Shown in pieces: positions 6,316 to 14,402 of a stretch of DNA of 64,000 bases (position 1 is the stretch's first letter; each line of letters starts with the position of its first letter). The position numbers were made by a program, and so were the translations under genes. Source of the DNA: a virus. The notes beneath the pieces are model-generated. The model had not been told where the DNA came from. It was given only the letters and a program-made list of their open reading frames with translations, and did no database searches. The stretch is taken from positions 1-64,000 of IMG/VR virus record IMGVR_UViG_3300039109_000042; one strand, given 5' to 3'.

Positions 6316-6629
6316 GATGCCGCCCAACCGAAGAAATACCAGCGGCTGAAGGCGTGCCCATCGTTGCCCGCGACCGCTATGGCACCGGCCTTCTGCCACT
6401 TCTCGATCTCGGGGTCCTTGCCATCGAGGTACGGCTCCTCGATCGCGGTGATCTGGTCCTGCTTCACCGGCTTGGCTTGAACCACCTTCACACCATGCGT
6501 GGTGCTGATGGTCCCGTTGTAACCGTCATGACCGCGCATGTACAGGGCTTTGTCTACCAGCTCCTTGTACGCCTTGGCCACGTCCTTCTCGCCTGGGCGG
6601 CCCATCACACCAAAGGTGCAGGCTCCCAT
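6312..6629 (-). CDS. Conserved phage protein with GHDGYNGTI motif
   Basis: 105 residues from the ATG at 6629, which shares a base with the TGA of the gene upstream (TGATG). It carries KELVDKALYMRGHDGYNGTI near residue 25, a pattern I have seen in small proteins of unrelated phages, and ends with AFSRWYFFGWAAS. Known family members have no established function. A longer in-frame reading to 6725 overlaps the upstream gene and lacks a ribosome binding site. Confidence 0.7.
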   Translation of the reverse strand: MGACTFGVMGRPGEKDVAKAYKELVDKALYMRGHDGYNGTISTTHGVKVVQAKPVKQDQITAIEEPYLDGKDPEIEKWQKAGAIAVAGNDGHAFSRWYFFGWAAS

Positions 6630-6799
6630 CAGGACCTCACCGCCATCTCGGCACATCTGCCATTGACCAACATGGCAAGAACCTCGGCGCCTGGGCGCAC
6701 GGTCTGTGTGGTCCGCTGTTCCCACCAGTTGTTGAGCAGGCTCAGCGCGGTCAGGTACTCCAGGAATCCTGGGACCTTCACCTCAGTCTTGGTATACAT
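6629..6799 (-). CDS. Small hypothetical protein
   Basis: 56 residues from ATG at 6799, preceded by GCGGAGGATCG, a form of the shared ATAGCGGAGA leader. It starts MYTKTEVKVPGFLEYL and contains LSLLNNWWEQRT, an amphipathic helix. No promoter box was found directly upstream, so it is probably read from the 7375 promoter. No family recognised. Confidence 0.65.
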   Translation of the reverse strand: MYTKTEVKVPGFLEYLTALSLLNNWWEQRTTQTVRPGAEVLAMLVNGRCAEMAVRS

Positions 6800-6877
6800 C
6801 GATCCTCCGCTATACGGGGTGGTCTGGCGCATCGTCCGTCGGAATCGACGTCCAATGACGGCTCGTCAGCACGGCTA

Positions 6878-6921
6878 TCTGCCGTGGACACCATGCCTGC
6901 GCGGCACGGTGTTTCGCCGAT
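6878..6921. other. Two adjacent hairpins downstream of the 6921 gene
   Basis: CACGG-CTATCTG-CCGTG and CACCATGCC-TGCGC-GGCACGGTG (one mismatch) stand back to back immediately after the end of the leftward gene at 6921. There is no run of T on either strand, so they may slow or process the transcript rather than terminate it. Confidence 0.4.
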
Positions 6922-7304
6922 CACGCACCAACCTTCGGTAGCAAACCTTCTTTCCGCAGCTTGGAGCGGTAGAAGGCGATGTGGATCGTGCTCTTGGCGG
7001 CGGCAGCCGTACCCGGCTTGGCCTCGGCCAACCACGCCGCGATCGTCTTGGTATCCTCGCCAGCGAGCAGCCGGCTCCGGATGCCCTGTCGGATCGAGCC
7101 TGGGTTCGTCGGAGCGACGTACGTCGGCTTCGTCTTCGCGGCAACGACCGCGGCAGCTGCGGCTCGCTCCGCCTCACGGCGCTGCTTCTTGTTCTCCGGT
7201 TTCGGCGCAGCAAGATCGGCTGCGGCCTGTGCCATCAGCTCGGCACGCATCGTTGCCTGCTCATCTGCCGACATGATGTCGGTCGTACCCTGTGCCTGCT
7301 CCAT
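6921..7304 (-). CDS. Phage paralog-family protein (IRQ domain), copy 2
   Basis: 127 residues starting MEQAQGTTDIMSADEQ. The N-terminal two thirds form an Ala, Glu and Lys-rich helix and linker. Residues 73-122 are the shared domain: SIRQGIRSRLLAGE, then LAEAKPGTAAAAK and HIAFYRSKLRKEG. It is made from the promoter at 7375-7403 and the leader ATAGCGGAGAATC. Best matched by copy 1 (3682) and copy 3 (8824). Function unknown; the repeated use suggests a phage-specific DNA-binding or adaptor module. Confidence 0.8.
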   Translation of the reverse strand: MEQAQGTTDIMSADEQATMRAELMAQAAADLAAPKPENKKQRREAERAAAAAVVAAKTKPTYVAPTNPGSIRQGIRSRLLAGEDTKTIAAWLAEAKPGTAAAAKSTIHIAFYRSKLRKEGLLPKVGA

Positions 7305-7374
7305 GTGTCGATTCTCCGCTATCGGGGTGGTTGCTGCTGCGGAATCATTTGATTGCCGCAGGTTTATCTTATTC

Positions 7375-7403
7375 AATCTAACATCCGAAACTAACAAAGT
7401 ACA
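7375..7403 (-). promoter_or_regulatory. Leftward promoter, phage consensus
   Basis: Minus strand: TGTACT, 17-base spacer, TAGATT preceded by TGT. It lies about 70 bases before the ATG at 7304. Confidence 0.7.
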
Positions 7404-7439
7404 TACCGAAATTAAAACTCCCTTGGAGCTACGATACCG

Positions 7440-7628
7440 CTATGCCAAACTGTGTCCAATTGAATCTTCGATCCTGTTCTCCATCTCCGCAACGAGCCAA
7501 TTCGCGGGATTCCAACCCTCCAAGGTGCCTTTGAACGCCTTGTAGTCATCGTCCCGAATAGGGAACGCTTCCGTTTGCTTGTACTGCGGATCAGTGTCAT
7601 CCGTGATCGTGATTTGGACCCGTATCAT
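7440..7628 (-). CDS. Hypothetical protein
   Basis: 62 residues, MIRVQITITDDTDPQYKQT to IEDSIGHSLA. An N-terminal strand is followed by an acidic loop and a C-terminal helix (NWLVAEMENRIEDS). GGAGA lies about 10 bases upstream of the ATG. A single-gene unit between two consensus promoters (7375 and 7660). Function unknown. Confidence 0.75.
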   Translation of the reverse strand: MIRVQITITDDTDPQYKQTEAFPIRDDDYKAFKGTLEGWNPANWLVAEMENRIEDSIGHSLA

Positions 7629-7659
7629 ATCGACATTCTCCGTGTGAAATTCATGATTA

Positions 7660-7689
7660 AATCTAACATACCTAGATGTATAAAGTACA
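7660..7689 (-). promoter_or_regulatory. Leftward promoter, phage consensus
   Basis: Minus strand: TGTACT, 18-base spacer, TAGATT preceded by TGT. The flanking sequence CCGAAATAAAAACTCCCTTGG is nearly identical to that beside the 7375 promoter (CCGAAATTAAAACTCCCTTGG), so the similarity extends upstream of the -35 box. Confidence 0.7.
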
Positions 7690-7703
7690 TACCGAAATAA
7701 AAA

Positions 7704-8108
7704 CTCCCTTGGCGCTACTGTGCCGGGATATCACAAATGTGCTACCGTAATCGGTGCGCGTTTGCACCGACAACCTAAAAAGGCCCAAGTTATGTGGCTC
7801 CTTGCACTTAGGTAAAGGATCCGGTGCCTCGATTCAACTACCTGTCAACCACCTGCTGGTGCCTTGCCCGGTCCGATAGTGAGTCGTTTTCGACACGATG
7901 TACCGGAAACATGGGCCGACAACAGTCCGATAACGGTTCAACCCGCCACGGGCCCAGTGACCAATGTACCTGCTCAGGGTACCCAGATCCTCACATCACA
8001 CGGCAAATTTGCGTAGGGTACCGGCCTCGGGCCAGGGTACCAATGGAGGGTACCAGGGGTTCCCGGCACCAGGTCACGGTACCGAGGTCCCAAGTGTGTT
8101 GCACAGGG
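7704..8108. other. About 400 bases without a gene; GGTACC cluster
   Basis: No supported gene on either strand; the long plus-strand frame across it shows no ribosome binding site and runs antisense to real genes. From 7978 to 8083 the palindrome GGTACC occurs five times (7978, 8017, 8036, 8049, 8078), four of them inside the longer AGGGTACC. Further copies fall at 8469 and 8645 in the adjacent genes. A protein-binding array or replication element is possible. Confidence 0.5.
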
Positions 8109-8312
8109 TCACCGGGTCATGTGGGCCTCAACCACCTTGATGGAGCCTTCCAACCGGTAGCTCTTGTGGACGGCAGCAGCGATGTCCCTGGCGGCTGCTG
8201 CCAGCTCGAAGGTCACGTAGGCGGTGGCCTCAGCAGGGTCTTGGCTCCAGCCGAGGTCCTGGATGCCGTACGAGTAACCCTCCTCGTCATGGAGCCGAAT
8301 GTGGTACATCAT
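8109..8312 (-). CDS. Hypothetical protein (YHI family), copy 2
   Basis: 67 residues from the ATG at 8312, overlapping the TGA of the upstream gene. It starts MMYHIRLHDEEGYSYGIQD and continues with an alanine-rich helix (VTFELAAAARDIAAAVHKSY). The opening matches the product at 6115..6315. The frame extends upstream to 8462 but that part overlaps another gene and lacks a start signal. Confidence 0.7.
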   Translation of the reverse strand: MMYHIRLHDEEGYSYGIQDLGWSQDPAEATAYVTFELAAAARDIAAAVHKSYRLEGSIKVVEAHMTR

Positions 8313-8467
8313 CAGTCTACCCTCGTGATGAAGAGCACCGGCTCCACCCGGCTGACGTTGTCGAGGATCTGTGCCACATGCTCCTGGCAAGGGTTTATTA
8401 TCGGTGCCTTCGCGTCTGGGGTCGTGGTCACCGAATACACGCTGGGTCTTCCGCAAGCACATCTCAT
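8312..8467 (-). CDS. Small hypothetical protein, 51 residues
   Basis: Starts MRCACGRPSVYSVTTTPDAK; the ATG at 8467 follows AAGGAG by 10 bases. Two cysteines are at positions 3 and 5. The C-terminal half (EHVAQILDNVSRVEPVLFI) is helix then strand. The stop overlaps the ATG of the next gene (ATGA), which supports it as a real gene. Confidence 0.65.
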   Translation of the reverse strand: MRCACGRPSVYSVTTTPDAKAPIINPCQEHVAQILDNVSRVEPVLFITRVD

Positions 8468-8494
8468 GGGTACCAATCTCCTTCCTGGGAGGTC

Positions 8495-8521
8495 GCCGCC
8501 CGGGACACTCGCCCGGGCGGC
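8495..8521. other. Strong GC-rich hairpin
   Basis: GCCGCCCGGG, a 7-base loop and CCCGGGCGGC form a perfect 10-bp stem between the stop of the leftward gene at 8538 and the start of the gene at 8467. No T run follows on the minus strand, so it is not a textbook intrinsic terminator; an attenuator or mRNA-stability element is possible. Confidence 0.55.
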
Positions 8522-8537
8522 TGGCTCCGTGGGGTGG

Positions 8538-8744
8538 TTAGTGCGGGTAGCGCTGGTTCATCGTAGGTGCCACAACCTCAAGCACCACGTCCACGAGGGG
8601 CTCGTTCGGCCAGAACTGGGCGGTCTCCCTCAGCAACCAGCGCTGGTACCGCTGTCTCTCGTGGAGGGTGTTGTTCTTGGGGGTGCGGAGGTCGAACAGC
8701 GTCTCGCAGAACAGGACCATCTGCGCCTTCGTTGGTGCCGTCAT
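8538..8744 (-). CDS. Hypothetical protein
   Basis: 68 residues from ATG at 8744, which follows CAGGAG at 6 bases. It starts MTAPTKAQMVLFCETLFDLR and contains ERQRYQRWLLRETAQFWP, so it is largely helical with exposed arginines. No family recognised. Confidence 0.7.
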   Translation of the reverse strand: MTAPTKAQMVLFCETLFDLRTPKNNTLHERQRYQRWLLRETAQFWPNEPLVDVVLEVVAPTMNQRYPH

Positions 8745-8823
8745 GTGTTGCTCCTGCTGAGGTGGTTTGTCTTGGTGCCGTGCTGCGTGGGGCTGCCTGC
8801 CCACGCTCAGGTTGGTGCCGTTC

Positions 8824-9093
8824 TTACTCGCTCACTTCCTGCGTGGCGATGGTGCCGTTCTTCTCTTCCTTCTTGATCTGTCCCTTGTACCAACCGTAGT
8901 GCTTGTTGAACTTGGAGCACGCCGCGGTGGTGGGGTGGAACTTGTTGATCTTCGCCTGTGTCTCGCTCTTAGGCACGCCAGCGAGGATGTCCCCGCGGAT
9001 GGTTTGGCGAATGGAGAGCGGGAGAGGGTTGTTGACTTTGTTCGACTGCGTCGTGACGGTGGTGTGGGTGGATTGCTGCGCGACTGTGGTCAT
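8824..9093 (-). CDS. Phage paralog-family protein (IRQ domain), copy 3
   Basis: 89 residues. A 26-residue Thr and Gln-rich N-terminus leads into the shared domain: SIRQTIRGDILAGVP, ETQAKINKFHPTTAACS and YGWYKGQIKKEEK. It is the first gene of the left arm. GGGAG lies a few bases upstream of the ATG. No TGTAC promoter was found before it, although the AT-rich region from 9120 to 9310 contains suitable -10-like sequences. Confidence 0.8.
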   Translation of the reverse strand: MTTVAQQSTHTTVTTQSNKVNNPLPLSIRQTIRGDILAGVPKSETQAKINKFHPTTAACSKFNKHYGWYKGQIKKEEKNGTIATQEVSE

Positions 9094-9338
9094 TTGGATC
9101 TCCCAGATGGGGTGGTTTTCGCATCATGAAGAATCAACGAATCAATTAACTCGTTAATTTTCATAAATAAATATATATTATTGGTATTCCGGGAGATACT
9201 TCCTTGCATCGTGCCCAAAAATAGCGCTAGCCTCACAAATAGAAATACGTTATTTCTCATAAGTGTTCCATTAAGTATTTCGTAATGGCTAATAACAACG
9301 CATAACTCCTAACTAGCATATTGCTGCTGTGCATTCTG

Positions 9339-9624
9339 ATGACACCCGGAAACACTCACCAAAATGAGTCGCGTATTGTATCGCCCGCGCGCGCGTAGAG
9401 ACGGGGGCCCACCTGATCAATACAAACTATTAACACAATTAAATTATGTCATGACACTTGACACCCGGAATAGGACTCAAAGTGCACTGTTCCTGGGACC
9501 AAGAACCAGGACGCACGAGGCCTGGCGACATGTACCTCTGGTCCTCTCTCTTGATGCCAAGCCCACATCAGTTTTATTCGGTTATCTGCACAAATTAAAG
9601 CTCTACGCAATGACACATGACACC
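9339..9624 (+). repeat. Boundary repeat R1
   Basis: Four ordered blocks: A, GACACCCGGAA at 9341; B, 30 bases at 9442-9471 ending GACACTTGACACCCGGAAT; C, TCTCTTGATGCC at 9547; D, TTAAAGCTCTACG then TGACACATGACAC at 9595-9624. All four recur in the same order on the other strand at 39764-39551; block B matches 29 of 30 bases. The blocks are noncoding in both places. Confidence 0.85.
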
Positions 9625-9665
9625 TCACCAGTCCCAGTCCCCCTTCATGCCGCCTGGCTTGGCGG

Positions 9666-9694
9666 TGTACAAGACCTTCCCGGTATGTTATGAT
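9666..9694 (+). promoter_or_regulatory. Rightward promoter for the packaging genes
   Basis: TGTACA, 17-base spacer, TATGAT preceded by TGT. It lies about 50 bases before the small terminase ATG and is the only clear consensus promoter between R1 and the structural module. Confidence 0.7.
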
Positions 9695-9742
9695 CCGTTG
9701 CACACAGAGCAACCGTGACAGGTCCTCAGCTAAGGTCATCAT

Positions 9743-10243
9743 ATGCCTCGTCCAGTCAGAACCGACGGCAAGAAGAAGGGCGCCAGGCGATCCGATACCC
9801 CCACCAGGCACGCAGCGGTGAAGGCCGGGATCACCAAGGAAGACCCGAAACCCAACGGCGGCATCCCGCGGTTGGAGCTCGTGGAGTCCGTGCTGTACGA
9901 GATGGCCAAGAGCTATGCCAGCTACGACACCCTGGGGTGCATCTTTGGTGTCTCGGGTGCCCACATCCAGCAGACCTACCCGGGTTTGGTTGAGAAGGCG
10001 CGCGCCGAGGGCCTGAAGAACCTGCACGCGGCACAGTTCGCGGCCGCCACGCAGGATCGGAACCCCACGATGCTCATCTGGCTCGGCAAGCAGTACCTGA
10101 ATCAGAAGGATGTCAACCGCACTGAGCACACCGGGGCCGACGGCAAGCCGATCGAGACCCAGAATCAGAACTTCAACAGGGCTGTTGCCTACATCCCTGA
10201 GAACAACCGCGATCCTGCGCCCGAAGAGCCGAAAACCGAGTAA
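9743..10243 (+). CDS. Terminase small subunit
   Basis: 166 residues. The middle has a helix-turn-helix-like segment (YDTLGCIFGVSGAHIQQTYP, about residues 58-77), followed by AQFAAATQDRNPTMLIWLG, the signature of many small terminases (a short helix pair before a conserved LIWLGKQYL). It would recognise the phage DNA end and hand it to the large subunit at 11112. A Shine-Dalgarno is weak (AAGG). The basic, Lys-rich N-terminus is usual. GIY-YIG and a small gene separate it from the large subunit. Confidence 0.85.
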   Translation: MPRPVRTDGKKKGARRSDTPTRHAAVKAGITKEDPKPNGGIPRLELVESVLYEMAKSYASYDTLGCIFGVSGAHIQQTYPGLVEKARAEGLKNLHAAQFAAATQDRNPTMLIWLGKQYLNQKDVNRTEHTGADGKPIETQNQNFNRAVAYIPENNRDPAPEEPKTE

Positions 10244-10279
10244 TCTCCGTCCCGCCAGGCACGCTACGCGAGTCCGCTG

Positions 10280-10344
10280 CTCATCCAGGCACACGCTCTG
10301 CGTCCCAAGACATGGCTTTGGGCTCACGGGAGTCCCTGGATGAG
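10280..10344 (+). other. Nested hairpin between terminase and GIY-YIG genes
   Basis: CTCATCCAGG and CCTGGATGAG (10 bp) enclose a 45-base loop that itself contains CCCAA paired with TTGGG. The 180-base gap that holds it has no gene. Possible uses are transcript processing, or part of the packaging site, since the cos or pac sequence often lies beside the small terminase. Confidence 0.5.
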
Positions 10345-10424
10345 TGGATTCATGTCTAAGTCACCGCAAATGTCACAGGGTTCACCCAAAAGCCGCCGAC
10401 GCCATGACCGTTAGCACCTAGACG

Positions 10425-10919
10425 ATGACTGTCTTACCTAAGGCACTGATCGGACCAATCAAGATGCGTCTCGGGGTCGACTGCACCGGCCTCCTGAGCG
10501 TCGCGGGCATCTACCGGATCTTTTGTGCACCCCTAGGTAGGTCATACATTGGTCAGACGACGGATGCAGCCCGCAGGTGGCTCGAGCACCAGCAGGACCT
10601 GTGGTCTGGGCAGCATATGAACTCAGCCTTGCAGACTGCGTTCGACCTCTACGGCTACCAGGCCTTCACGTTTAGCGTCTTGGAGCGTTTGCCACAGCGC
10701 TACCATGAGGCGACCTATGCCTTGGCTGAGGATCGTTGGTTACGTCTGCACCGACAACAGTCTACCGTGTTCAACGTAAGACCGGCCGGCACCGATCACT
10801 GGTTAACCAAGACGGCAGCTGGGCGGGAGGCGGGCAAGGCGTGGCTAAAAGCCGACCAGGCCGGACGTGAAGCACGTCCTCAGGGCAACTTTCACCGACG
10901 TAATAAGGATCACCTGTGA
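10425..10919 (+). CDS. GIY-YIG homing endonuclease
   Basis: 164 residues. G28-I29-Y30 and Y41-I42-G43 with Q44-T45 are the GIY-YIG signature; arginines at 50 and 51 fall where the catalytic arginine is expected. The C-terminal part is Arg and Lys-rich and ends FHRRNKDHL, likely DNA-binding. It is free-standing between the two terminase genes, a frequent place for homing endonucleases, so it is probably a selfish element rather than part of packaging. The stop overlaps the GTG of the next gene. Confidence 0.85.
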   Translation: MTVLPKALIGPIKMRLGVDCTGLLSVAGIYRIFCAPLGRSYIGQTTDAARRWLEHQQDLWSGQHMNSALQTAFDLYGYQAFTFSVLERLPQRYHEATYALAEDRWLRLHRQQSTVFNVRPAGTDHWLTKTAAGREAGKAWLKADQAGREARPQGNFHRRNKDHL

Positions 10920-11146
10920 ATGAGAGGCCTAGGCGCATTGAACCCATCAAGAATCGACCTGTACGTGAGCAGGCGACCATTCACCTCGTTAGTCAGTTGC
11001 GCCGGGCATTCCAGCGGTATGTTGATGCCTTTGACGAGGCTGAACGTCAACAGGCCTTGGCTGATTTTAACCGGGCAAGTGTTAACCTTGAGATCATCGG
11101 GATCCCGTTAGATGACAGCGACACTGCAGCAGGACCCGATCGTTGA
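10916..11146 (+). CDS. Small hypothetical protein, GTG start
   Basis: 76 residues from GTG at 10916 (AAGGAT 6 bases upstream), overlapping the end of the GIY-YIG gene by GTGA and running 35 bases into the large terminase gene. A helical stretch (LVSQLRRAFQRYVDAFDEAE, residues 24-43) dominates. The long overlap implies coupling with terminase translation. Function unknown; a packaging accessory is one guess from position. Confidence 0.65.
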   Translation: MNERPRRIEPIKNRPVREQATIHLVSQLRRAFQRYVDAFDEAERQQALADFNRASVNLEIIGIPLDDSDTAAGPDR

Positions 11147-12581
11147 GATTAAGCCTCAGCCAGGGCCACAGGAACAGTTCCTAAGCACATCGGCAGATAT
11201 CGCTATCTATGGTGGTGCAGCTGGTGGTGGAAAGACCTGGGCTGAGCTGGTAGAGCCACTACGCTTCCTGCTGCCATCAGAGCGGTGGGAGCACGGGGTC
11301 AAGGGGTTCTTTGGGGTGATCTTCAGGCGCACAGCGCCAATGATCCGAAATGAGGGTGGCCTCTGGGATGAGTCTCAGACACTTTACCCACACTTTGGGG
11401 CCAAGCCACGGGAGACCATCCTGGAGTGGGTCTTTCCAAACGGTTGTACGATGCGCTTTGCGTCGATGCAGCATGAGAAGGACAGGCTCAACTGGCAAGG
11501 TAGCCAGATACCTTATATAGCTTTTGACGAGCTGACCCACTTCACGGAGGAGCAGTTCTTTTACATGCTCAGCCGGAACAGGAGCATGTGTGGGGTTAAG
11601 CCGTACATCAGGGCCACCACCAATCCTGACGCTGACAGCTGGGTGGCTGAGTTCATCAGCTGGTGGATTGACCAGGAAGAGGACAGCCCGACCTATGGCC
11701 TGCCTATCCCTGCCAGGGCTGGTGTGTTACGCTACTTCATCAGGCTGGATGGGGTCATCACCTGGGGTGATACCAAGAAGGAGCTGTATAGCCGCCTGCC
11801 AAAGATGCCTGCTGACGTTGACATCTCGAAGCTGGTCAAGTCGGTCACCTTCATTCCAGCCACGATCTATGACAACAAGAAGCTGCTCGATCAGAACCCG
11901 GAGTACCTGGCTAATCTGCTGAGCCAAAGTTACGTGGAGCGTGAGCGTTTGCTCGGTGGCAACTGGAAGGTCAAGCCAACCGCCGGCAAGATCTTTAACT
12001 CCAGCTGGTGGAACAACAAGACCTTGGATGCTGCCCCAGCTGAGGGGATCCGCTGGGCACGGTACTGGGACAAGGCTGGGACTGACGAGATGGAGGCCAC
12101 AGGCAGGACGCCATACACGGTAGGTGTGCTCATCGGGAAGGATCGGCACAACATCTACTATATCAGGGACGTCAAGCGAGAAAGGCTCTCTGCCATGAAG
12201 CGGGAGCGGCTCATCAAGGCCACCGCATATGAGGATGAGGCAATCCTGAGTAGGTCGGTGAAGATCTTCGTGGAGCAGGAGCCAGGTTCTGGTGGCAAGG
12301 AGTCAGCTGAGGCTAGCACCAGGAACCTGTCAGGCTTCATCATCAAGACGGACAGGGTCACCGGCGACAAGATCAGCCGAGCCTTACCGATGTCTGCCCA
12401 GGTGGAGGCAGGAAACGTCTATCTGATCAAGGGCGACTGGAACAAAAGCTACATTCAGGAGCTGCACGCTTTCCCAGACAACGAGATCAAAGACCAAGTT
12501 GATGCCTCATCAGGTGGCTTCAATAAGCTGTCAAGGCTACATAGCTACGATCTCAAAGATTGGCCGACCTCAGGTCGATAG
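11112..12581 (+). CDS. Terminase large subunit
   Basis: 489 residues. Walker A GGAAGGGKT at 34-42, Walker B IAFDE with D139 and E140, and coupling motif RATTNPD at about 167-173 define the ATPase that pumps DNA into the prohead. The C-terminal nuclease has an acidic site near RYWDKAGTDE (about 315-324), VEQEPG (about 389-394) and a late Asp near KDQVDASSGGFNK. Length is normal for the family. The start overlaps the previous gene. It would work with the small subunit at 9743 and the portal at 12639. Confidence 0.95.
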   Translation: MTATLQQDPIVEIKPQPGPQEQFLSTSADIAIYGGAAGGGKTWAELVEPLRFLLPSERWEHGVKGFFGVIFRRTAPMIRNEGGLWDESQTLYPHFGAKPRETILEWVFPNGCTMRFASMQHEKDRLNWQGSQIPYIAFDELTHFTEEQFFYMLSRNRSMCGVKPYIRATTNPDADSWVAEFISWWIDQEEDSPTYGLPIPARAGVLRYFIRLDGVITWGDTKKELYSRLPKMPADVDISKLVKSVTFIPATIYDNKKLLDQNPEYLANLLSQSYVERERLLGGNWKVKPTAGKIFNSSWWNNKTLDAAPAEGIRWARYWDKAGTDEMEATGRTPYTVGVLIGKDRHNIYYIRDVKRERLSAMKRERLIKATAYEDEAILSRSVKIFVEQEPGSGGKESAEASTRNLSGFIIKTDRVTGDKISRALPMSAQVEAGNVYLIKGDWNKSYIQELHAFPDNEIKDQVDASSGGFNKLSRLHSYDLKDWPTSGR

Positions 12582-12611
12582 TGTACGTCAAGAGCTAGTG
12601 TGCGCTAGATT
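12582..12611 (+). promoter_or_regulatory. Rightward promoter before the portal gene
   Basis: TGTACG, 18-base spacer, TAGATT. It starts directly after the terminase stop codon and leaves a leader of about 20 bases before the portal ATG. The -10 is the TAGATT form also seen in the left arm. Confidence 0.65.
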
Positions 12612-12638
12612 CACCTCACCACTAAACTAACCAGGCCT

Positions 12639-14402
12639 ATGGCACTTAGAGCTACCATACCACAAGGTACCAAGGCGCGTGCTGTTAAGGCGCTGAAGGC
12701 TGCGCAGACTGCCATGAGCTTTCTGGATAGTCGCCATCCGATCTATGTGGCCAACCATGATCGCTGGGTGATCAACGAGTCGAGGTACGCTGGTGGTGAT
12801 GACGTCCTTGACGAGCTAGAGGCGTTCGACTGGGAGACTGACCTTACGATTATCGGTCATCTTGAGAAGCGCAAGAACCAGGCGATCTACATCAACTTCC
12901 CTGAGATCTTCTGTTCAGCCATAGCAGGCCATCTGCTTCGATTTGCCCCTAAGCCTGGTACTAACCTGGATTTTGGTGGCTTAGGAAAGGTCGGTAAGAC
13001 CAAGACGACCACGTCCAGGGCCGACATGATCTATAACAATCCTGATGGCCCCGGCAGCACAGGCTCAGGCTGGGACCTTTGGTGGAGTGACACCTCGAAG
13101 CTAGCGGCTGTCACAGGGCACAGGTGGATCTATGTAGAGTCACCCGATGAAGCCCCGATGACACAGGCGCATGAGGCGCAGGGCATGCGCCCGTACCTGT
13201 GCGAGTACTCCCCGATCGATGTTACCAACTGGTCATATGACAGCAAGGGTAACCTAGAGTTTGCAGTGCTACGCTTCTGGGAGTACTACCCTGAACGAGT
13301 CGTCACCTTTGCCTTTGACCAGGCAACGTTGCAGGGGTTCAGTTACCTGCTGCTGGTTCGCGAGGGCTATGCTGGTATGGGGTTGGAGTACTCAGGAGGT
13401 GGCTGGTTCAAATTCACCCCGGAAAAAGAGCCCTACGACAATGGAGACTTCGCTGACACCATGGGCGAGATCCCGCTCTTCCCTCTCTTCTATGAGAGAA
13501 GCAAGGGGACACGCAAGCGGCCAGCGATGAGCAGGCCTGGTGTGACGGAGCTGGGACAGGCTGCCATCGCCGGTATGAACGTAGGGTCAGCCGCCAACTT
13601 CAACGCGATTGATATCGGGCAGGGGCTTACCTTCTTTATGGGAGTGGATCAAGATGGACAGGAGCTTGCAGTTGGCCAGATCAAGCGCGGTGATCGCTGG
13701 ATTGGCGTCCCACCTAATGAGGATACCGAGATCACCCCGCACCTCGCTATGTCAGGTCAGGCAAGTGTCACCAGCAGCTTGTTCGATGCCAGAGAGCGGG
13801 CCATCTGGGCAGCTGCCGTACAGCTGGGCATCTCTGAGGCAGCAGGACCATCAGCCGCGCCTAGTGCAAAGTCTGGACCTGGTCAGTCAGGGGCAGGTCA
13901 GCAGGCATCACACGCCACGAGCCAGGCACCAAAGATCACGAAGGTAGCTGCCAACCTTGAGATGGCTCAGCAGATTGCCATTGACTTTTTACATCTTAGG
14001 TTTGGGTTAGGCAAATCAACCGGATCAGTTACCTGGCCTAAGAAGTTCGACCTTGTCGAGCTTGTTGACCGGATCAAGCAGTATTTCGAGGTGAGCCGTC
14101 TGTCTGGTGTTGCTAGCCCGACTGTTGACAGCACGGCGATGACGCAGGTTGCCAAGGACAAGGGGCTTATCGGTGCTGATCCTGCTGTAGAGCAGAAGGT
14201 GCTGACCGAGTTCCAGGGGGCTGCCAAGACCAAGCAGCTGGCTGCTAAGAACCAGGCACAGGGCAAGGTGGCAGGAGGTGCTGCAGGCAGCAAGATGGCG
14301 CCACCTCAGAAAGGAAGCACTGCCGACAAGCAGAAGGCGCGTGAGGCAGGAAAGAAGCAGGACAAGAAGCAGGCAGGTAGGAACACTGGTGGTCTTAGGT
14401 AG
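12639..14402 (+). CDS. Portal protein (DUF4055-like)
   Basis: 587 residues, position and size fitting the dodecameric portal through which DNA enters. The first 110 residues are helical with a hydrophobic segment (FPEIFCSAIAGHLLRF). GEIPLFPLFYERSKG near 278 and the helix-rich stretch after 300 fit portal proteins of the DUF4055 type, as far as can be judged by eye. The last 90 residues are a Lys, Gln and Ala-rich tail (EAGKKQDKKQAGRNTGG). It follows the terminase, as usual, and has its own promoter. Confidence 0.8.
   Translation: MALRATIPQGTKARAVKALKAAQTAMSFLDSRHPIYVANHDRWVINESRYAGGDDVLDELEAFDWETDLTIIGHLEKRKNQAIYINFPEIFCSAIAGHLLRFAPKPGTNLDFGGLGKVGKTKTTTSRADMIYNNPDGPGSTGSGWDLWWSDTSKLAAVTGHRWIYVESPDEAPMTQAHEAQGMRPYLCEYSPIDVTNWSYDSKGNLEFAVLRFWEYYPERVVTFAFDQATLQGFSYLLLVREGYAGMGLEYSGGGWFKFTPEKEPYDNGDFADTMGEIPLFPLFYERSKGTRKRPAMSRPGVTELGQAAIAGMNVGSAANFNAIDIGQGLTFFMGVDQDGQELAVGQIKRGDRWIGVPPNEDTEITPHLAMSGQASVTSSLFDARERAIWAAAVQLGISEAAGPSAAPSAKSGPGQSGAGQQASHATSQAPKITKVAANLEMAQQIAIDFLHLRFGLGKSTGSVTWPKKFDLVELVDRIKQYFEVSRLSGVASPTVDSTAMTQVAKDKGLIGADPAVEQKVLTEFQGAAKTKQLAAKNQAQGKVAGGAAGSKMAPPQKGSTADKQKAREAGKKQDKKQAGRNTGGLR

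Larger units (their letters stand above)
9094..9742. other. Divergent intergenic region
   Basis: About 650 bases between the leftward arm and the rightward structural genes. Bases 9120-9310 are markedly AT-rich (ATAAATAAATATATATTATT), unlike the rest of the window, and could be an unwinding or promoter region. Bases 9339-9624 hold four blocks repeated in inverted orientation at 39551-39764. No gene is visible on either strand. Confidence 0.6.

Noticed and set aside
7824-8876. Long plus-strand open frame of 350 codons
   Set aside because: It runs antisense to three small genes with good ribosome binding sites and across the GGTACC cluster; low-complexity composition and no RBS.
9449-10327. 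Minus-strand frame of 292 codons
   Set aside because: Antisense to the small terminase gene and R1; no RBS and the codon bias mirrors the plus-strand gene.
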